Positions 1-8,897 of a DNA stretch of 64,000 nt are shown here, piece by piece (positions within the stretch are counted from its first letter, which is position 1; every line of letters starts with the position of its first letter). Source of the stretch: Kutzneria chonburiensis (lineage in GTDB: Bacteria; Actinomycetota; Actinomycetes; Mycobacteriales; Pseudonocardiaceae); assembly GCF_028622115.1 (NCBI RefSeq), contig NZ_CP097263.1:5394001-5458000 (forward strand), in the 5' to 3' direction. The translations under genes were made by a program, and so were the position numbers. Under the pieces are notes generated by a model that was given only the letters and a program-made list of their open reading frames with translations, was not told the DNA's origin and ran no database searches.

Positions 1-47
1 CCCCTCCCCGCCGGCAACCGTACGCCGGAAAACCCGGTGGGGAGGGG
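1..47 (-). terminator. GC-rich hairpin after the DUF4328 gene
   Basis: CCCCTCCCC (1-9) pairs with GGGGAGGGG (39-47). It lies just beyond the stop of the leftward DUF4328 gene. The left arm may continue outside the window, and there is no clear U-tract. Confidence 0.45.
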
Positions 48-71
48 CAAATCAGCTGTCGGTCCGGCGGG

Positions 72-644
72 TCACACCGGGGAGACGCGCTGCCACTTGC
101 TGATGCGCAGGATGATGACGATGGCCAGCACGGCGGCGGCGATCTCCAGGACGGTGGCGACGACGGCCACCGGGATCCGGTCGGCCACGCCGCGGTCGAG
201 CGCGGGCACGAGCTTGCTGGCCAGCCAGGTGATCCACCAGGCCATCACCAGGCGCTCGCCGCCATGGCCGTCGGGCGCGCTGGCCCGCCACACATCGCTC
301 ACGTACCGCGCGACCCAGGAGAACCGGGCCCAGTAACCGCGCTGCCGCGGCGCGAACCGCTGACCGGCGACGAGATGGACGTTGGCCCGGGCCCGCCGCA
401 CCCACACGATGAACACGACCGCGGCGGCGATCAGCGCGACGACGTAGAGCAGGATGTACAGCAGGGCCAGCTGGACGCGCCCGCTGACCACCGCGATGGT
501 GCGCAGGCCGGCGAGCAACGCCACCAACCCGATCAACACCGACGCGGCCATGCCCAAACCGCCGACCGGCTGCCAGCCGGTGTGGCCACGCCGGTAATCG
601 GCCGACATCGGCGCGCCGAGCGGCGGTCTGTGATTCGACTCCAC
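72..644 (-). CDS. DUF4328 membrane protein (copy 1)
   Basis: This is a small integral membrane protein of the DUF4328 family, whose function is unknown. Hydrophobic segments lie near the N-terminus and at the C-terminus, with an RARAN motif and a WRASAPD motif between them. The same landmarks appear in the next gene, so the two are tandem paralogues. I chose GTG at 644 because AAGGGGGA sits immediately upstream; ATG at 608 is possible, while the longer frame back to 704 has no ribosome site. It is probably co-transcribed with the paralogue upstream. Confidence 0.8.
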   Translation of the reverse strand: MESNHRPPLGAPMSADYRRGHTGWQPVGGLGMAASVLIGLVALLAGLRTIAVVSGRVQLALLYILLYVVALIAAAVVFIVWVRRARANVHLVAGQRFAPRQRGYWARFSWVARYVSDVWRASAPDGHGGERLVMAWWITWLASKLVPALDRGVADRIPVAVVATVLEIAAAVLAIVIILRISKWQRVSPV

Positions 645-717
645 GACTTCCCCCTTCGGGCATGAAACCCCGACCCGGAGGGCACAGTACAGCCGAAAAG
701 TCACGGATCAACCCCCG

Positions 718-1299
718 TTATGTGCGGGGCAGCGCCTGCCAGTCGCTGATTTGCCGCACGACCAGCAGGGCGAAGACGCCGGAAGCCAGATTCAAGGCGC
801 ACGACAAGAGGAGCGGGGCCACGTCGACAATGCCGACCAGCGTGATGAATCGGGTGAAAAGCCACGAAACCGCGAAAGTCATCCACCACCACACGACCAG
901 CCCGTCGCGAAGGCAGCCGCGATCGGGGGCGCTGGCCCGCCACACGTCGACCACCACCTGGTACGGGAACCAGAGGTTGACCACCGGGCAGAACCAGGAG
1001 CCGATGACCCACTCGCGGGTCAGCCGCTGGCCGTGCGGGCCGACGAGCAGTTCGGCATTGGCCCGGGCCCGCCACAGCCACCCGATGAACGCCACGCCGG
1101 CCAGCACGAACAGGCCGGCGTTGATCCACAGGACGACGTCGTCCACCGTGGCGGCGCCGGCGATGTCGGCGGCGGTCTCCACGATGTCGGTGACGAGCAC
1201 CAGCGCGATCAACACCGAGGCGATGAGCGCCGGCCGGCCGACGGCACGCCAGTTCTTGGGCAGGCGCCGACGTGCCGGCGGCGCAACCGTTCTGCTCAC
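718..1299 (-). CDS. DUF4328 membrane protein (copy 2)
   Basis: This is a paralogue of the neighbouring gene, about 193 aa, with four or more predicted membrane segments. It shares RARAN, a Trp-rich stretch (VVWWWMTF) and WRASAPD. GTG at 1299 is favoured because AGGGGAG precedes it at good spacing; the upstream in-frame ATG has none. Function is unknown. It lies 33 nt after the stop of the DasR-like gene on the same strand, so it may share that transcript. Confidence 0.8.
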   Translation of the reverse strand: MSRTVAPPARRRLPKNWRAVGRPALIASVLIALVLVTDIVETAADIAGAATVDDVVLWINAGLFVLAGVAFIGWLWRARANAELLVGPHGQRLTREWVIGSWFCPVVNLWFPYQVVVDVWRASAPDRGCLRDGLVVWWWMTFAVSWLFTRFITLVGIVDVAPLLLSCALNLASGVFALLVVRQISDWQALPRT

Positions 1300-1331
1300 A
1301 ACACTCCCCTGTCGACCCCGGGGAAACGACG

Positions 1332-2090
1332 TCACAGATTCAGCTGCGTTATGAAGCTGAAACGGTCACCGCGATACAGAGATCGCACACGCTCGATCGG
1401 AACACCGGCTTCGTCCCTGGTCAGCCGGTGCAGCAACAGCATGGGGACGGCCGGATTGGTGCCGATGAGCAGCGCTTCCCGCGGGGTGGCCAACACCGTC
1501 TCCACCCGTTCCTCGGCCTGCGCCAACACAATACCCGCCGCCTGTGTCAAATAGGCGTACAACGAGGTGGCCGGATCGAACTCCGACAACAGATCGGGAA
1601 AGCGACGGGCCGACAGATAGGTCGATTCCAGCCCGATCCGCTCCGAATCGGCCAGCAGCACCCGCTCGATGTGCAGCGCCGGGTCGCCCGGCGCGATGGC
1701 CAGGTCCTCGGCCAGCCGGTCGTCGGCGGCCATGTGCTCGGCCGTGACGAGATAGCGGCTCGGCTCGACGCCCTGGCTGCGCATGCCCTCCGTGTACGAG
1801 ACCAGGGCCAGCGGCTGCACCAGCTTGGGCGGCGCGACGAACGTGCCGGCGCCCTGCCGACGCACCAGCCGCCCCTCCAGCACGAGCTCGCTCACGGCCT
1901 GCCGGAACGTCACCCGCGACACCTCGAACCGTTCCGCCAGCTCACGTTCCGACGGCAGCGCCACGCCCTCGCCGAGCTCCTCGATCAGCCCGAGCAGCCG
2001 CGTCTTGACCGCGTAGTACCGCGGCACGCGCCCGTGCTCCGGGATGCCGGCGCGAACGGGTTCCCCTGCGCGATGCGACGGCGTTGGCAT
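1332..2090 (-). CDS. GntR/HutC-family regulator, DasR-like
   Basis: This is a 252-aa transcription factor. It has an N-terminal winged helix (about residues 24-92: LPSERELAERFEVSR, then EGRLVRRQGAGTFV) and a C-terminal UTRA ligand domain (about 100-245). Several segments match Streptomyces DasR: RVPRYYAVK, TPREALLIGT and RSLYRGDRFSFI. DasR responds to GlcN-6-P and binds dre sites in chitin and GlcNAc genes. A dre core lies at 40884-40893, upstream of the glucanase/chitinase operon in this window. Orthology to DasR rather than a sister paralogue is inferred. Its start codon interlocks with the divergent PPOX frame. Confidence 0.8.
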   Translation of the reverse strand: MPTPSHRAGEPVRAGIPEHGRVPRYYAVKTRLLGLIEELGEGVALPSERELAERFEVSRVTFRQAVSELVLEGRLVRRQGAGTFVAPPKLVQPLALVSYTEGMRSQGVEPSRYLVTAEHMAADDRLAEDLAIAPGDPALHIERVLLADSERIGLESTYLSARRFPDLLSEFDPATSLYAYLTQAAGIVLAQAEERVETVLATPREALLIGTNPAVPMLLLHRLTRDEAGVPIERVRSLYRGDRFSFITQLNL

Positions 2091-2115
2091 GGCTCACCAC
2101 CTTAGAGTGGGTCTC

Positions 2116-2562
2116 GTGGAGATCAACGAGGGGTTGCGCCGGATCACCGAGCTGGCCAGTCGCGAGCACTGGCTGGCCGTCCTGGTCACCTTGCGCGCCA
2201 ACGGAAAGCCCAGCACGTCCGTGCTCAACGCGACAGTCTTCCCGCATCCGGTCACCGGCGAGCCGACGGTGGCGTTCGTGTCCCGTGGCAACACGGCCAA
2301 GCTGGCCAACCTGCGCGGCGGCGGCGAGGCGACGCTGGTGTTCCGGGCCGGCTGGGAGTGGATCTCGGTGTCCGGCCCGACCGAGATCGCCGGTCCGGAC
2401 GACGAGCTGCCCGGCGTCACCGACCTGCCGCGGCTGCTGCGCGACATCTACCACGCGGCCGGCGGCCAGCACGACGATCTCGACGAGTACGACCGCGCGA
2501 TGGCCGAGGACCGCCGCGCGGCGGTGTTCGTGAAACCGGTGCGGTTCGCCACCAATCCCTGA
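2116..2562 (+). CDS. PPOX-class F420/FMN-binding split-barrel protein
   Basis: This is a single-domain pyridoxamine-5'-phosphate-oxidase-like split barrel of about 148 aa. The opening ITELASREHWLAVLVTLRANG and the segment PVTGEPTVAFVSRGNTAKLANL are typical of the actinobacterial F420-dependent Rv1155-like group. Substrate is unknown. GTG at 2116 gives the usual N-terminus (VEINEGLRRI). ATG at 2089 is the longer option and would overlap the divergent regulator's start codon. It ends convergently, 23 nt from the stop of the GNAT/synthetase gene. Confidence 0.75.
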   Translation: MEINEGLRRITELASREHWLAVLVTLRANGKPSTSVLNATVFPHPVTGEPTVAFVSRGNTAKLANLRGGGEATLVFRAGWEWISVSGPTEIAGPDDELPGVTDLPRLLRDIYHAAGGQHDDLDEYDRAMAEDRRAAVFVKPVRFATNP

Positions 2563-2585
2563 CCGCTACTCCGAAACCGCGCCAG

Positions 2586-5192
2586 CTACTCGGATACAAT
2601 CTGTCTCAGCCGGCGGGGGCCGGTGTCGGGTTGCGACGGCGGCTCGCCGACGGTGATCCGCGCGGAACTCACATACGCCCCCGCCGCCGAGGCCAGCACC
2701 GGTTCGAGCACCAGTTGCCGCACCTCGGGCAGGTCCTCGGCCAGCGCCGACAGCCGCAGCGCCAGGTCTTCCAGCGCGGCCAGGTCGGCGGGATGCCCGC
2801 CGCGATAGCCGGCCAGCAACGGGGCGGCCTTGGGCGCGCGGACCAGCGCCGCCGCGTCCACGTCGGTCATCGGCACGGCCCGGTAGGCCCGGTCGCCGAG
2901 CAGGTCGCTGACCACGCCACCGAGCCCGAAGCTGACCAGCGTGCCGAAGGACGGGTCGTCCTGGAGCCCCAGCTGGCAGGAGACACCCTTGGGCGCCATG
3001 CGTTGCACGTACATCTCGGTCGACCCGGAGACTTCGACCAGGTCCTGGTACGCCGCGCGGACGGCCTCCAGGCTGCCCAGATCCAGCCGTACGCCAAGGA
3101 AATCCGTACGGTGTCGAAGTTGCTCGCTGGTCGACTTGAGCACCACCGGGAAGCCCAGCTCCTCGCAGGCGGCCACGGCCGAGTCCACAGTGGACACCGT
3201 GCGGAACGGAACGACCTCGATGCCGTAGCAGGCCAGCAGAGCCACCACGTCCTCGTCGCTGGACGTCTTCAGCACCAGCTCACGGGCCCGCTCGGTGTCG
3301 ATGCCCTCCGGCCGCAGGAACTCGCCGCGCGGCCGGGACCGCCACTGCGCGTACCGCGTGGTGCGGGCCAGCGCCGACACGGCTCGTTCCGGGCTCGGAT
3401 AGGACGGCACGGAGCCGCGCGACGGCGACCCGTCCGGACCGGGCACCGCCAGCTCGTCCGGCACGCCCTCGACCGCCAAAAACGTTGTCACCACGGGCTT
3501 TCCCGTGGCGGCCTCGCGCAGCGCCTTGGCGTACGCGGCGGCCGGCATGGCGATCGGCGGCACGAACACGACCACCAGCGCGTCCACGTCCTCGCACCGC
3601 GCGGTGGACCGGACGGCCTCGGCGAACTCCTCCGGCCCGGCGTGCGCACCCACGTCGACCGGCTCCCGCGCCAGCTCCAAACCCTGCGCCAGCAACGCAT
3701 CCGCGGCCAGTAGCCCGATGGCGTTGGAGTTGCCGACGACCGCCACCCGCGGCCCGGCCGGCAGCGGCTGGTGCGCCAGCAGCAGAGCCGTGTCGAACAG
3801 CTGCCCCAGCGACTCGACGCGGATCACGCCGGTCTGCTCGAACAGCTGCTGCACGCTGGCCTCGTCCACCGCGACCGTGCCGGCGATACCGGTGTTGATC
3901 GCGTGCCGACCGGTCTTCACGGCCACGATCGGCTTGCGCCGCCCCAGCCTCCGGGCCAGCCGGGCGAACTTGCGCGGATTGCCGAACGACTCCAGGTACA
4001 GCAGCACGACATCGGTGTCGGGGTCGTCGGCCCAGTACTGCAACAGGTCGTTGCCGGAGACGTCGGCCCGGTTGCCGGCCGACACGAACGTCGACAACCC
4101 GAGGCCACGCTCCGCCGCCGTGGCCAGAATGGCGATGCCCAGCGCGCCGGACTGGCAGAAGAAGCCCGTACGGCCACGCCCCGGCAGCTTCGGCGCCAGC
4201 GTGGCGTTCAACCGCACCTCGGGATCGGTGTTCACGACGCCGAGCGCGTTCGGCCCCACGACGCGCATCCCGTGCGCCCGCGCCTGCGACACGAGCCGCC
4301 GCTCGGCCTCACGGTCCATCACCGTCGACACCACCAGGAGCGCCTTCACGCCCTTGGCCAGGCAGGCGTCCAGCACGTCCTCGATGCCGGCGGCCGGGAT
4401 CGCCACCACCGCCAGGTCGACGTCGTCGGGAATGTCGAGCACCGACGCGTACGACCGCACGCCGCGCACCGAGCGGTGCTCGGGGTTGACCGGGTACACC
4501 GGCCCGGCGAAGTCGGCCACCAGCAGGTTGGTCAGCACCGCGTGGCCGACCTTGGCGTGGTCCGTGGACGCGCCGATCAGCGCCACCGAGCGCGGCGTGA
4601 GCAGGTTGCGCACGCTGCGCGCCTCCGCCGCCTGCTCACGGGAGCGCGCGACCGCCACCGACTGCGCCGTCGGGTCCAGCGCGAACTCCAGGTGCAGCGT
4701 GCCCTCCTCGAACGACCGCGCGATCTGGTAGCCGGCGTCGCGGAACACGCGCACCATCTGGCCGTTCTCGGCCAGCACCTCGGCCACGAAGCGGGTCAGC
4801 CCGCTCTCCCGCGCCGCCGCGGCCAGGTGCTCCAGCAGGATCGACCCCAGCCCACGGCCCTGGTGCGGGTCCTCGACCACGAACGCCACCTCGGCCGAGT
4901 CCGTGTCGTGCAGCCGGTCGTAGCGGCCGACGGCGACGATGTCGTGCCCGAGCATGGCCACGAAGGCCACCCGGTCGCAGTGGTCGACCGTGCTGAACCT
5001 CTCCAGGTCGCGCTGCGGCATCCGCGGGTACGGCCCGAAGTAGCGGAAGTAGCGGGTGCGCTCGGACAGCCGGCCGTGGAAGGCCAGCAGCCGGTCCGCG
5101 TCGTCCGGGGTGATCGGTCTCAGGTGGACGGTGCCGCCGTCGGACAGCACGACGTCGGCCTCCCACTGCCGCGGGTAGTCGTACGGGTCCAC
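2586..5192 (-). CDS. GNAT acetyltransferase fused to NDP-forming acyl-CoA synthetase (Pat-like)
   Basis: This 868-aa protein has a GNAT domain at about residues 18-170 (acetyl-CoA loop QGRGLG), then a CoA-binding Rossmann domain (LLTPRSVALIGAS, about 197), a succinyl-CoA-ligase-like part (FFCQSGALG) and a C-terminal ATP-grasp domain (about 640-868). It has the parts of the Pat lysine acetyltransferases that control acetyl-CoA synthetase, but the GNAT domain is N-terminal, whereas in Salmonella Pat it is C-terminal. It starts 4 nt after the stop of acuC, so an acetylase/deacetylase operon is likely. Whether the synthetase half is catalytic is not shown here. Confidence 0.85.
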   Translation of the reverse strand: MDPYDYPRQWEADVVLSDGGTVHLRPITPDDADRLLAFHGRLSERTRYFRYFGPYPRMPQRDLERFSTVDHCDRVAFVAMLGHDIVAVGRYDRLHDTDSAEVAFVVEDPHQGRGLGSILLEHLAAAARESGLTRFVAEVLAENGQMVRVFRDAGYQIARSFEEGTLHLEFALDPTAQSVAVARSREQAAEARSVRNLLTPRSVALIGASTDHAKVGHAVLTNLLVADFAGPVYPVNPEHRSVRGVRSYASVLDIPDDVDLAVVAIPAAGIEDVLDACLAKGVKALLVVSTVMDREAERRLVSQARAHGMRVVGPNALGVVNTDPEVRLNATLAPKLPGRGRTGFFCQSGALGIAILATAAERGLGLSTFVSAGNRADVSGNDLLQYWADDPDTDVVLLYLESFGNPRKFARLARRLGRRKPIVAVKTGRHAINTGIAGTVAVDEASVQQLFEQTGVIRVESLGQLFDTALLLAHQPLPAGPRVAVVGNSNAIGLLAADALLAQGLELAREPVDVGAHAGPEEFAEAVRSTARCEDVDALVVVFVPPIAMPAAAYAKALREAATGKPVVTTFLAVEGVPDELAVPGPDGSPSRGSVPSYPSPERAVSALARTTRYAQWRSRPRGEFLRPEGIDTERARELVLKTSSDEDVVALLACYGIEVVPFRTVSTVDSAVAACEELGFPVVLKSTSEQLRHRTDFLGVRLDLGSLEAVRAAYQDLVEVSGSTEMYVQRMAPKGVSCQLGLQDDPSFGTLVSFGLGGVVSDLLGDRAYRAVPMTDVDAAALVRAPKAAPLLAGYRGGHPADLAALEDLALRLSALAEDLPEVRQLVLEPVLASAAGAYVSSARITVGEPPSQPDTGPRRLRQIVSE

Positions 5193-5196
5193 GGCT

Positions 5197-6351
5197 TCAG
5201 TCTCTCGGGTCGTCGGGGTCGAGCCCGAACAGCGGGAACGCCGCGCGGCGCGTGCCGAGCACGGCCATGTCCACCGGGTCGCCGCCGCCGCCGGACCAGC
5301 GTTGGAACGCCGTGCCGCCGCCGTCGGTCATGTCCGGCACACCCAGCCGCTGCGCCCAGTCCCCCGGCAGCGCCGTCTTCACGGGGATGTCGCGGTCCAG
5401 CGCCGTGGCCAGCAGGTGCGTCCAGGACCGTGGCACCACGCGCCGCAGCTGGTAGCCGCCACCGCCCACGGCCAGCCAACGGCCGCCGTGCTCGATGGCC
5501 AGCTCGCGCAACGCCTGGTAGATCGCACGGTGGCCGTCCACCGTCAACCCGAGGTGGGCCAGCGGGTCGTCCCGGTGCGTGTCCACGCCGCACTGCGTCA
5601 CCAGCACCTGCGGCCGGAACGCGCGCAGCAGCGACGGCACGACGGCGTGGAACGCACGGAGCCAGTGCTCGTCCGTGGTGCCCGGGGGCAGCGGCAGGTT
5701 CACCGACATGCCGTACGCGTCGCCGGCGCCCAGCTCGCGGGCGTAACCGGTGCCGGGGAACAGCGTGGCCGGGTGCTGGTGCAGGGAAATCGTCAGCACG
5801 CGCGGGTCGTCGTAGAACGCCGCCTGCACGCCGTCGCCGTGGTGCACGTCGGTGTCCACGTACGCCACGCGCTCGATGCCGCGGTCCAGCAGCCGGTCGA
5901 TCGCCCCCACGCAGTCGTTGTACACGCAAAAACCGGCAGCCGAGTCCCGCATCGCATGGTGCAGGCCGCCGCCGATGTTGACCACGCGGTCCGTCTCCCC
6001 CGACAGCAGCAGCTCGGCCGCGGCCAGCGAGGAGCCCAGCACCAGGCTCGCCGCCTCGTGCATGCCGGCGAACACCGGGTTGTCCGGTGTGCCGAGGCCG
6101 TGGCCGACGTCCACCGGCGACTCCGGCGCGGCCTTCACCGCCGCGATGTACTCGGCCGAGTGAACCCGTAAGACCTCGTCCTCGGTGGCTCGGGCCGGTC
6201 TGACCGGCTCGATCCCGTCCAGCACGCCCAGCGCCCCCGCCAGGCCCATGGTCAGGTCCAGCCGCACGGGGTTGAGCGGGTGATCGGCCCCCATGTCGTA
6301 GCCCAGCAGCGTGTCGTCCCACACGACTCCGGCAAGCTTGCCCATGACCAC
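5197..6351 (-). CDS. acuC: AcuC-type histone-deacetylase-fold protein
   Basis: This is a zinc-dependent deacetylase of the HDAC/AcuC family, 384 aa. The zinc and catalytic motifs are visible: GGGLHHAMRDSAAGFC, then YVDTDVHHGDGVQ, and the C-terminal AVGGGGY. Known AcuC proteins deacetylate, and so activate, acetyl-CoA synthetase. It is first in a two-gene operon with the GNAT/synthetase fusion (4-nt gap), so writer and eraser are co-expressed. Translation may begin at GTG 6351 or ATG 6345; neither has a clear ribosome site. Confidence 0.88.
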   Translation of the reverse strand: MVMGKLAGVVWDDTLLGYDMGADHPLNPVRLDLTMGLAGALGVLDGIEPVRPARATEDEVLRVHSAEYIAAVKAAPESPVDVGHGLGTPDNPVFAGMHEAASLVLGSSLAAAELLLSGETDRVVNIGGGLHHAMRDSAAGFCVYNDCVGAIDRLLDRGIERVAYVDTDVHHGDGVQAAFYDDPRVLTISLHQHPATLFPGTGYARELGAGDAYGMSVNLPLPPGTTDEHWLRAFHAVVPSLLRAFRPQVLVTQCGVDTHRDDPLAHLGLTVDGHRAIYQALRELAIEHGGRWLAVGGGGYQLRRVVPRSWTHLLATALDRDIPVKTALPGDWAQRLGVPDMTDGGGTAFQRWSGGGGDPVDMAVLGTRRAAFPLFGLDPDDPRD

Positions 6352-6410
6352 AAGGTAGGCGTAACGCGCCGGGGTTGCCCGGGTACGCCTGCCTGGTGGA
6401 CTCTTGAGGG

Positions 6411-6740
6411 GTGAGTGAGGAACTGATCCGCCTGGATCTCGATGAGTCCGGCGTCGGTGTCGACCTGCCCCGCCCGAACGATCAGAAGGACCAGGTGCAA
6501 GGGGTCCCCTACCGTCCCGTCGAGTTCCGGGACGACGACCTGCCCACCGCCCTCGAGCGCGCCGCGGCCTGGCTGCGGCAGGCTCAGCAGTGGCTGGGCG
6601 AGCCGATCGACGTGATCGCCATCCATCTGGACTACGACGACACGCCCAGCGCGCCGTACTACGACGTCAAGCTGCTCTGCAACGAGGAGGACCTGGCCGG
6701 CGCGCCACTGGCCCTGCGTGAACGGGAGCAGACCCCCTAG
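6411..6740 (+). CDS. conserved small actinobacterial protein, unknown function
   Basis: This acidic 109-aa protein has no signal peptide or membrane segment. It opens EELIRLDLDESG and contains AAAWLRQAQQWLGEPIDVIAIHLDYDD. GTG at 6411 follows TTGAGGG. It is transcribed away from acuC and ends at a strong bidirectional hairpin. I do not recognise a functional family. Confidence 0.65.
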   Translation: MSEELIRLDLDESGVGVDLPRPNDQKDQVQGVPYRPVEFRDDDLPTALERAAAWLRQAQQWLGEPIDVIAIHLDYDDTPSAPYYDVKLLCNEEDLAGAPLALREREQTP

Positions 6741-6750
6741 CGCCACACCG

Positions 6751-6780
6751 CCGCCGGTGGGCCGACGGGCCCACCGGCGG
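6751..6780. terminator. bidirectional terminator hairpin
   Basis: A perfect 13-bp stem, CCGCCGGTGGGCC (6751-6763) with GGCCCACCGGCGG (6768-6780), closes a 4-nt loop. It lies between two convergent genes and fits a shared terminator. Confidence 0.75.
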
Positions 6781-6785
6781 TCAGT

Positions 6786-7820
6786 TCAGCGGTCGCCGTG
6801 TACCGCCTGGTACACGGTGTCCCGCAGCGCGTTCGCGCGGGCGTCGGTCAGAGTCCGCTCCAGGTCCCGCAGCACGATCCGGAGCAGCACGTTCTTCTCG
6901 CCCGCGCGCAGTCCCAGCCGGTCGCGGGCGACCGGCGGCAGGAGTTCGCCCGGGGTCTCCGACAGGACCGTGACCTCTTCCACGACGTGCGCGTCCGGGC
7001 CCAGCGCCTCCCGTACCGCCTCGCCCAGCTGCTCCGCGTCGACGTTGTCCCCGACGGCCACGGACAGATCCCGCCGGATCGGCGGCTGTAGTGACACCGT
7101 CCGGTACTTCGTCAGATCCAGTAATTGCCGGGCGATCCGCGGCTCGGCCGAGCGCAACAGGCGGATGTCGTCGATTCCCTTGCGCAGCATGAGAAGCCGG
7201 TCAAGACCGAGGCCCATGGCCAGGCCGTGGCACAGATCAGGACGGGCCAGTCCACATTCGCCGACCTCCATCCCGTCGACCCGGATCTCCTTGCCCCGCA
7301 CCGTGTACGGGTGGTCGGACGGCGTCAGCTCGGCGTGGGCGCCCGGGATCGCCGCGTGCACGACCGCCTGAGCCATGTCGTGGAGATCCTTGTCCGCCAA
7401 GCCTTTCCGGACCAGCCAGAGATCCAGTTGGTGCGGCTGGCCGACATGCTGCCGGTCGATGGCGTCGCGGCGGTAGCACATGCCCGGCACGCTCAGCAGC
7501 GTCTCGGTCGTCGTTTCTCGCAGCAGCGGCGGAATCATCGCGGTCGTGTGCGCCCGCAGCATCAGATCCGGCCTGAGATAACGGGAATAGCGCTCGTCGC
7601 GGGCGACCGCGTCGGCGGGATAGCCGAGGCGGTCGTAGTTGTCGGCCGTCGGCACCACGGGACTGCCGCGATGCCGGCGCACCGGCAGGCCGGCCCAGCG
7701 CGACACGGCCTGCTCGATCTCGTCGAGCAGCAACTGCATCGCATGCGGGCCTTGGTTGGGGTCGGTGAGATCGCGTACGGACAGCGCCGCGCGCACCTGG
7801 TCGGCGGTCATCAGCTTCAT
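6786..7820 (-). CDS. stand-alone single-chain PheRS-like class II synthetase
   Basis: This 344-aa protein looks like a PheRS alpha catalytic core joined to a C-terminal ferredoxin-fold anticodon-binding (FDX-ACB) domain, as in the monomeric mitochondrial enzyme. Core landmarks are LMLRAHTTAMIPPLL, CYRRDAIDRQH, and motif 3 in HGLAMGLGLDRLLML (about residue 205). FDX-ACB covers about 250-344 (PIRRDLSVAV ... VLLRIVLRDLERTL). The amino-acid pocket reads HQLDLW where PheS normally has HQxEG, so the substrate may differ. Ordinary bacterial PheRS is an alpha2beta2 enzyme encoded by pheST, so this is probably an accessory synthetase or tRNA-dependent enzyme. No pheT is nearby. Confidence 0.75.
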   Translation of the reverse strand: MKLMTADQVRAALSVRDLTDPNQGPHAMQLLLDEIEQAVSRWAGLPVRRHRGSPVVPTADNYDRLGYPADAVARDERYSRYLRPDLMLRAHTTAMIPPLLRETTTETLLSVPGMCYRRDAIDRQHVGQPHQLDLWLVRKGLADKDLHDMAQAVVHAAIPGAHAELTPSDHPYTVRGKEIRVDGMEVGECGLARPDLCHGLAMGLGLDRLLMLRKGIDDIRLLRSAEPRIARQLLDLTKYRTVSLQPPIRRDLSVAVGDNVDAEQLGEAVREALGPDAHVVEEVTVLSETPGELLPPVARDRLGLRAGEKNVLLRIVLRDLERTLTDARANALRDTVYQAVHGDR

Positions 7821-7890
7821 CGGGCTTCCTGACGTGAGCTGGAGCGGTGGCCGCTAGCCCCCTCGGCTCCCGTCAGAACGCGTGACTCAA

Positions 7891-7913
7891 CGCCCTCGGG
7901 ACACCGAGGGGCG
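7891..7913 (-). terminator. hairpin between sulfurtransferase and PheRS-like gene
   Basis: CGCCCTCGG (7891-7899) pairs with CCGAGGGGCG (7904-7913) around a 4-nt loop. On the minus strand it follows the sulfurtransferase stop and precedes the PheRS-like gene. A second stretch CCCCTCGGC (about 7859-7867) could compete for one arm, so a weak attenuator is possible. No T-box motif is seen. Confidence 0.45.
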
Positions 7914-7955
7914 TCGAAATCGCCGCTGACTCACACCTTCATGGTGCGGGTCGGG

Positions 7956-8771
7956 TCAACCGGTTTCGACCGGGCGCTGCGGGTCCACGCACCAGTGCGA
8001 CCAGGAGCCGGCGTACAGCGGAGCGGTGCCGAGGCCCGCGACCTCCAGCGCCAGCACCACGGAGGACGCCGTCACGCCCGACCCGCAGTAGGCGCCGACC
8101 TGACCCTCCTGCACCTTGAGCTCGGTGAACCGGGCGTTGAGGTCCGCGGGCGAGCGCCAGCGGCCGTCCGGGCCGATGTGTCCGGCGAACGGTGCGTTCA
8201 CCGCGCCCGGGATGTGCCCAGCCCTCGGGTCGATCGGCTCGACGTCGCCGCGGTACCGCTCCGGGGCGCGGGCGTCCAGCAGCACGCCCGTACGGGCCAG
8301 CTCCGCCGCCTCGTCGGCGTCCAGGACCGGCATGTGGCCCGGGTCGACCTCGATGTCCCCCGGCTCCGGGGTGGGCGTCTCGGTGCTGGTCGGGCGGCCC
8401 TCCGCCGTCCACGCCGCGAAGCCGCCGTCCAGCACGGCCACCTGCTCGTGGCCGGCCCAGCGCAGCAGCCACCAGGCCCGGGCCGCGGTCGAGCCGTCAC
8501 CGGCGTCGTACGCCACGACCGGGTGATTTCGCCGCACGCCCGCCGTGCGCAGCGCCGCCTGGAGCTGCTCCGGGGTCGGCAGCGGGTGCCGGCCGCCTTC
8601 GCCCGGCTCGGCGGCCAGGTCGCGGTCAAGGTCCAGGAACACGGCGCCCGGCAGGTGCCCGGCCCGGTAGTCGTCGATCGCGGGCGGCCCGGCCAGCCGC
8701 CAGCGCACGTCCAGCAGCACCGGGGCCTGGTCGAGGCCGGACAGCTCGGTGGGGGTGATCAAGGCACGCAC
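7956..8771 (-). CDS. 3-mercaptopyruvate/thiosulfate sulfurtransferase (tandem rhodanese)
   Basis: This is a two-domain rhodanese-fold enzyme of 271 aa. The N-terminal inactive domain opens with VLLDVRW and DYRAGHLPGAVFLD. The C-terminal catalytic domain has VLLDARAPERYRG, DPRAGHIPGAVN and the active loop AYCGSGVTA, with catalytic Cys near residue 229. It transfers sulfane sulfur to thiophilic acceptors. I chose GTG at 8771, with AGGATGGCGA just upstream, over the longer frame to 8822. It diverges from the ideR leader region. Confidence 0.88.
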   Translation of the reverse strand: MRALITPTELSGLDQAPVLLDVRWRLAGPPAIDDYRAGHLPGAVFLDLDRDLAAEPGEGGRHPLPTPEQLQAALRTAGVRRNHPVVAYDAGDGSTAARAWWLLRWAGHEQVAVLDGGFAAWTAEGRPTSTETPTPEPGDIEVDPGHMPVLDADEAAELARTGVLLDARAPERYRGDVEPIDPRAGHIPGAVNAPFAGHIGPDGRWRSPADLNARFTELKVQEGQVGAYCGSGVTASSVVLALEVAGLGTAPLYAGSWSHWCVDPQRPVETG

Positions 8772-8897
8772 TTCGCCATCCTGCCCCGTCGCGGTGGGCC
8801 ACGACCAGGTAACCCGCCGCATAGGGCACCGACCTTGTCGGTCCCACCCACTAATATTGACGGCATACGTGCGGGAACGGCTGTGGCGACCTCGCGA

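Noticed and set aside
7821-7955. T-box or leader-peptide attenuator ahead of the PheRS-like gene
   Set aside because: No T-box sequence or Phe-rich leader ORF is visible; the hairpin is simplest as the sulfurtransferase terminator.
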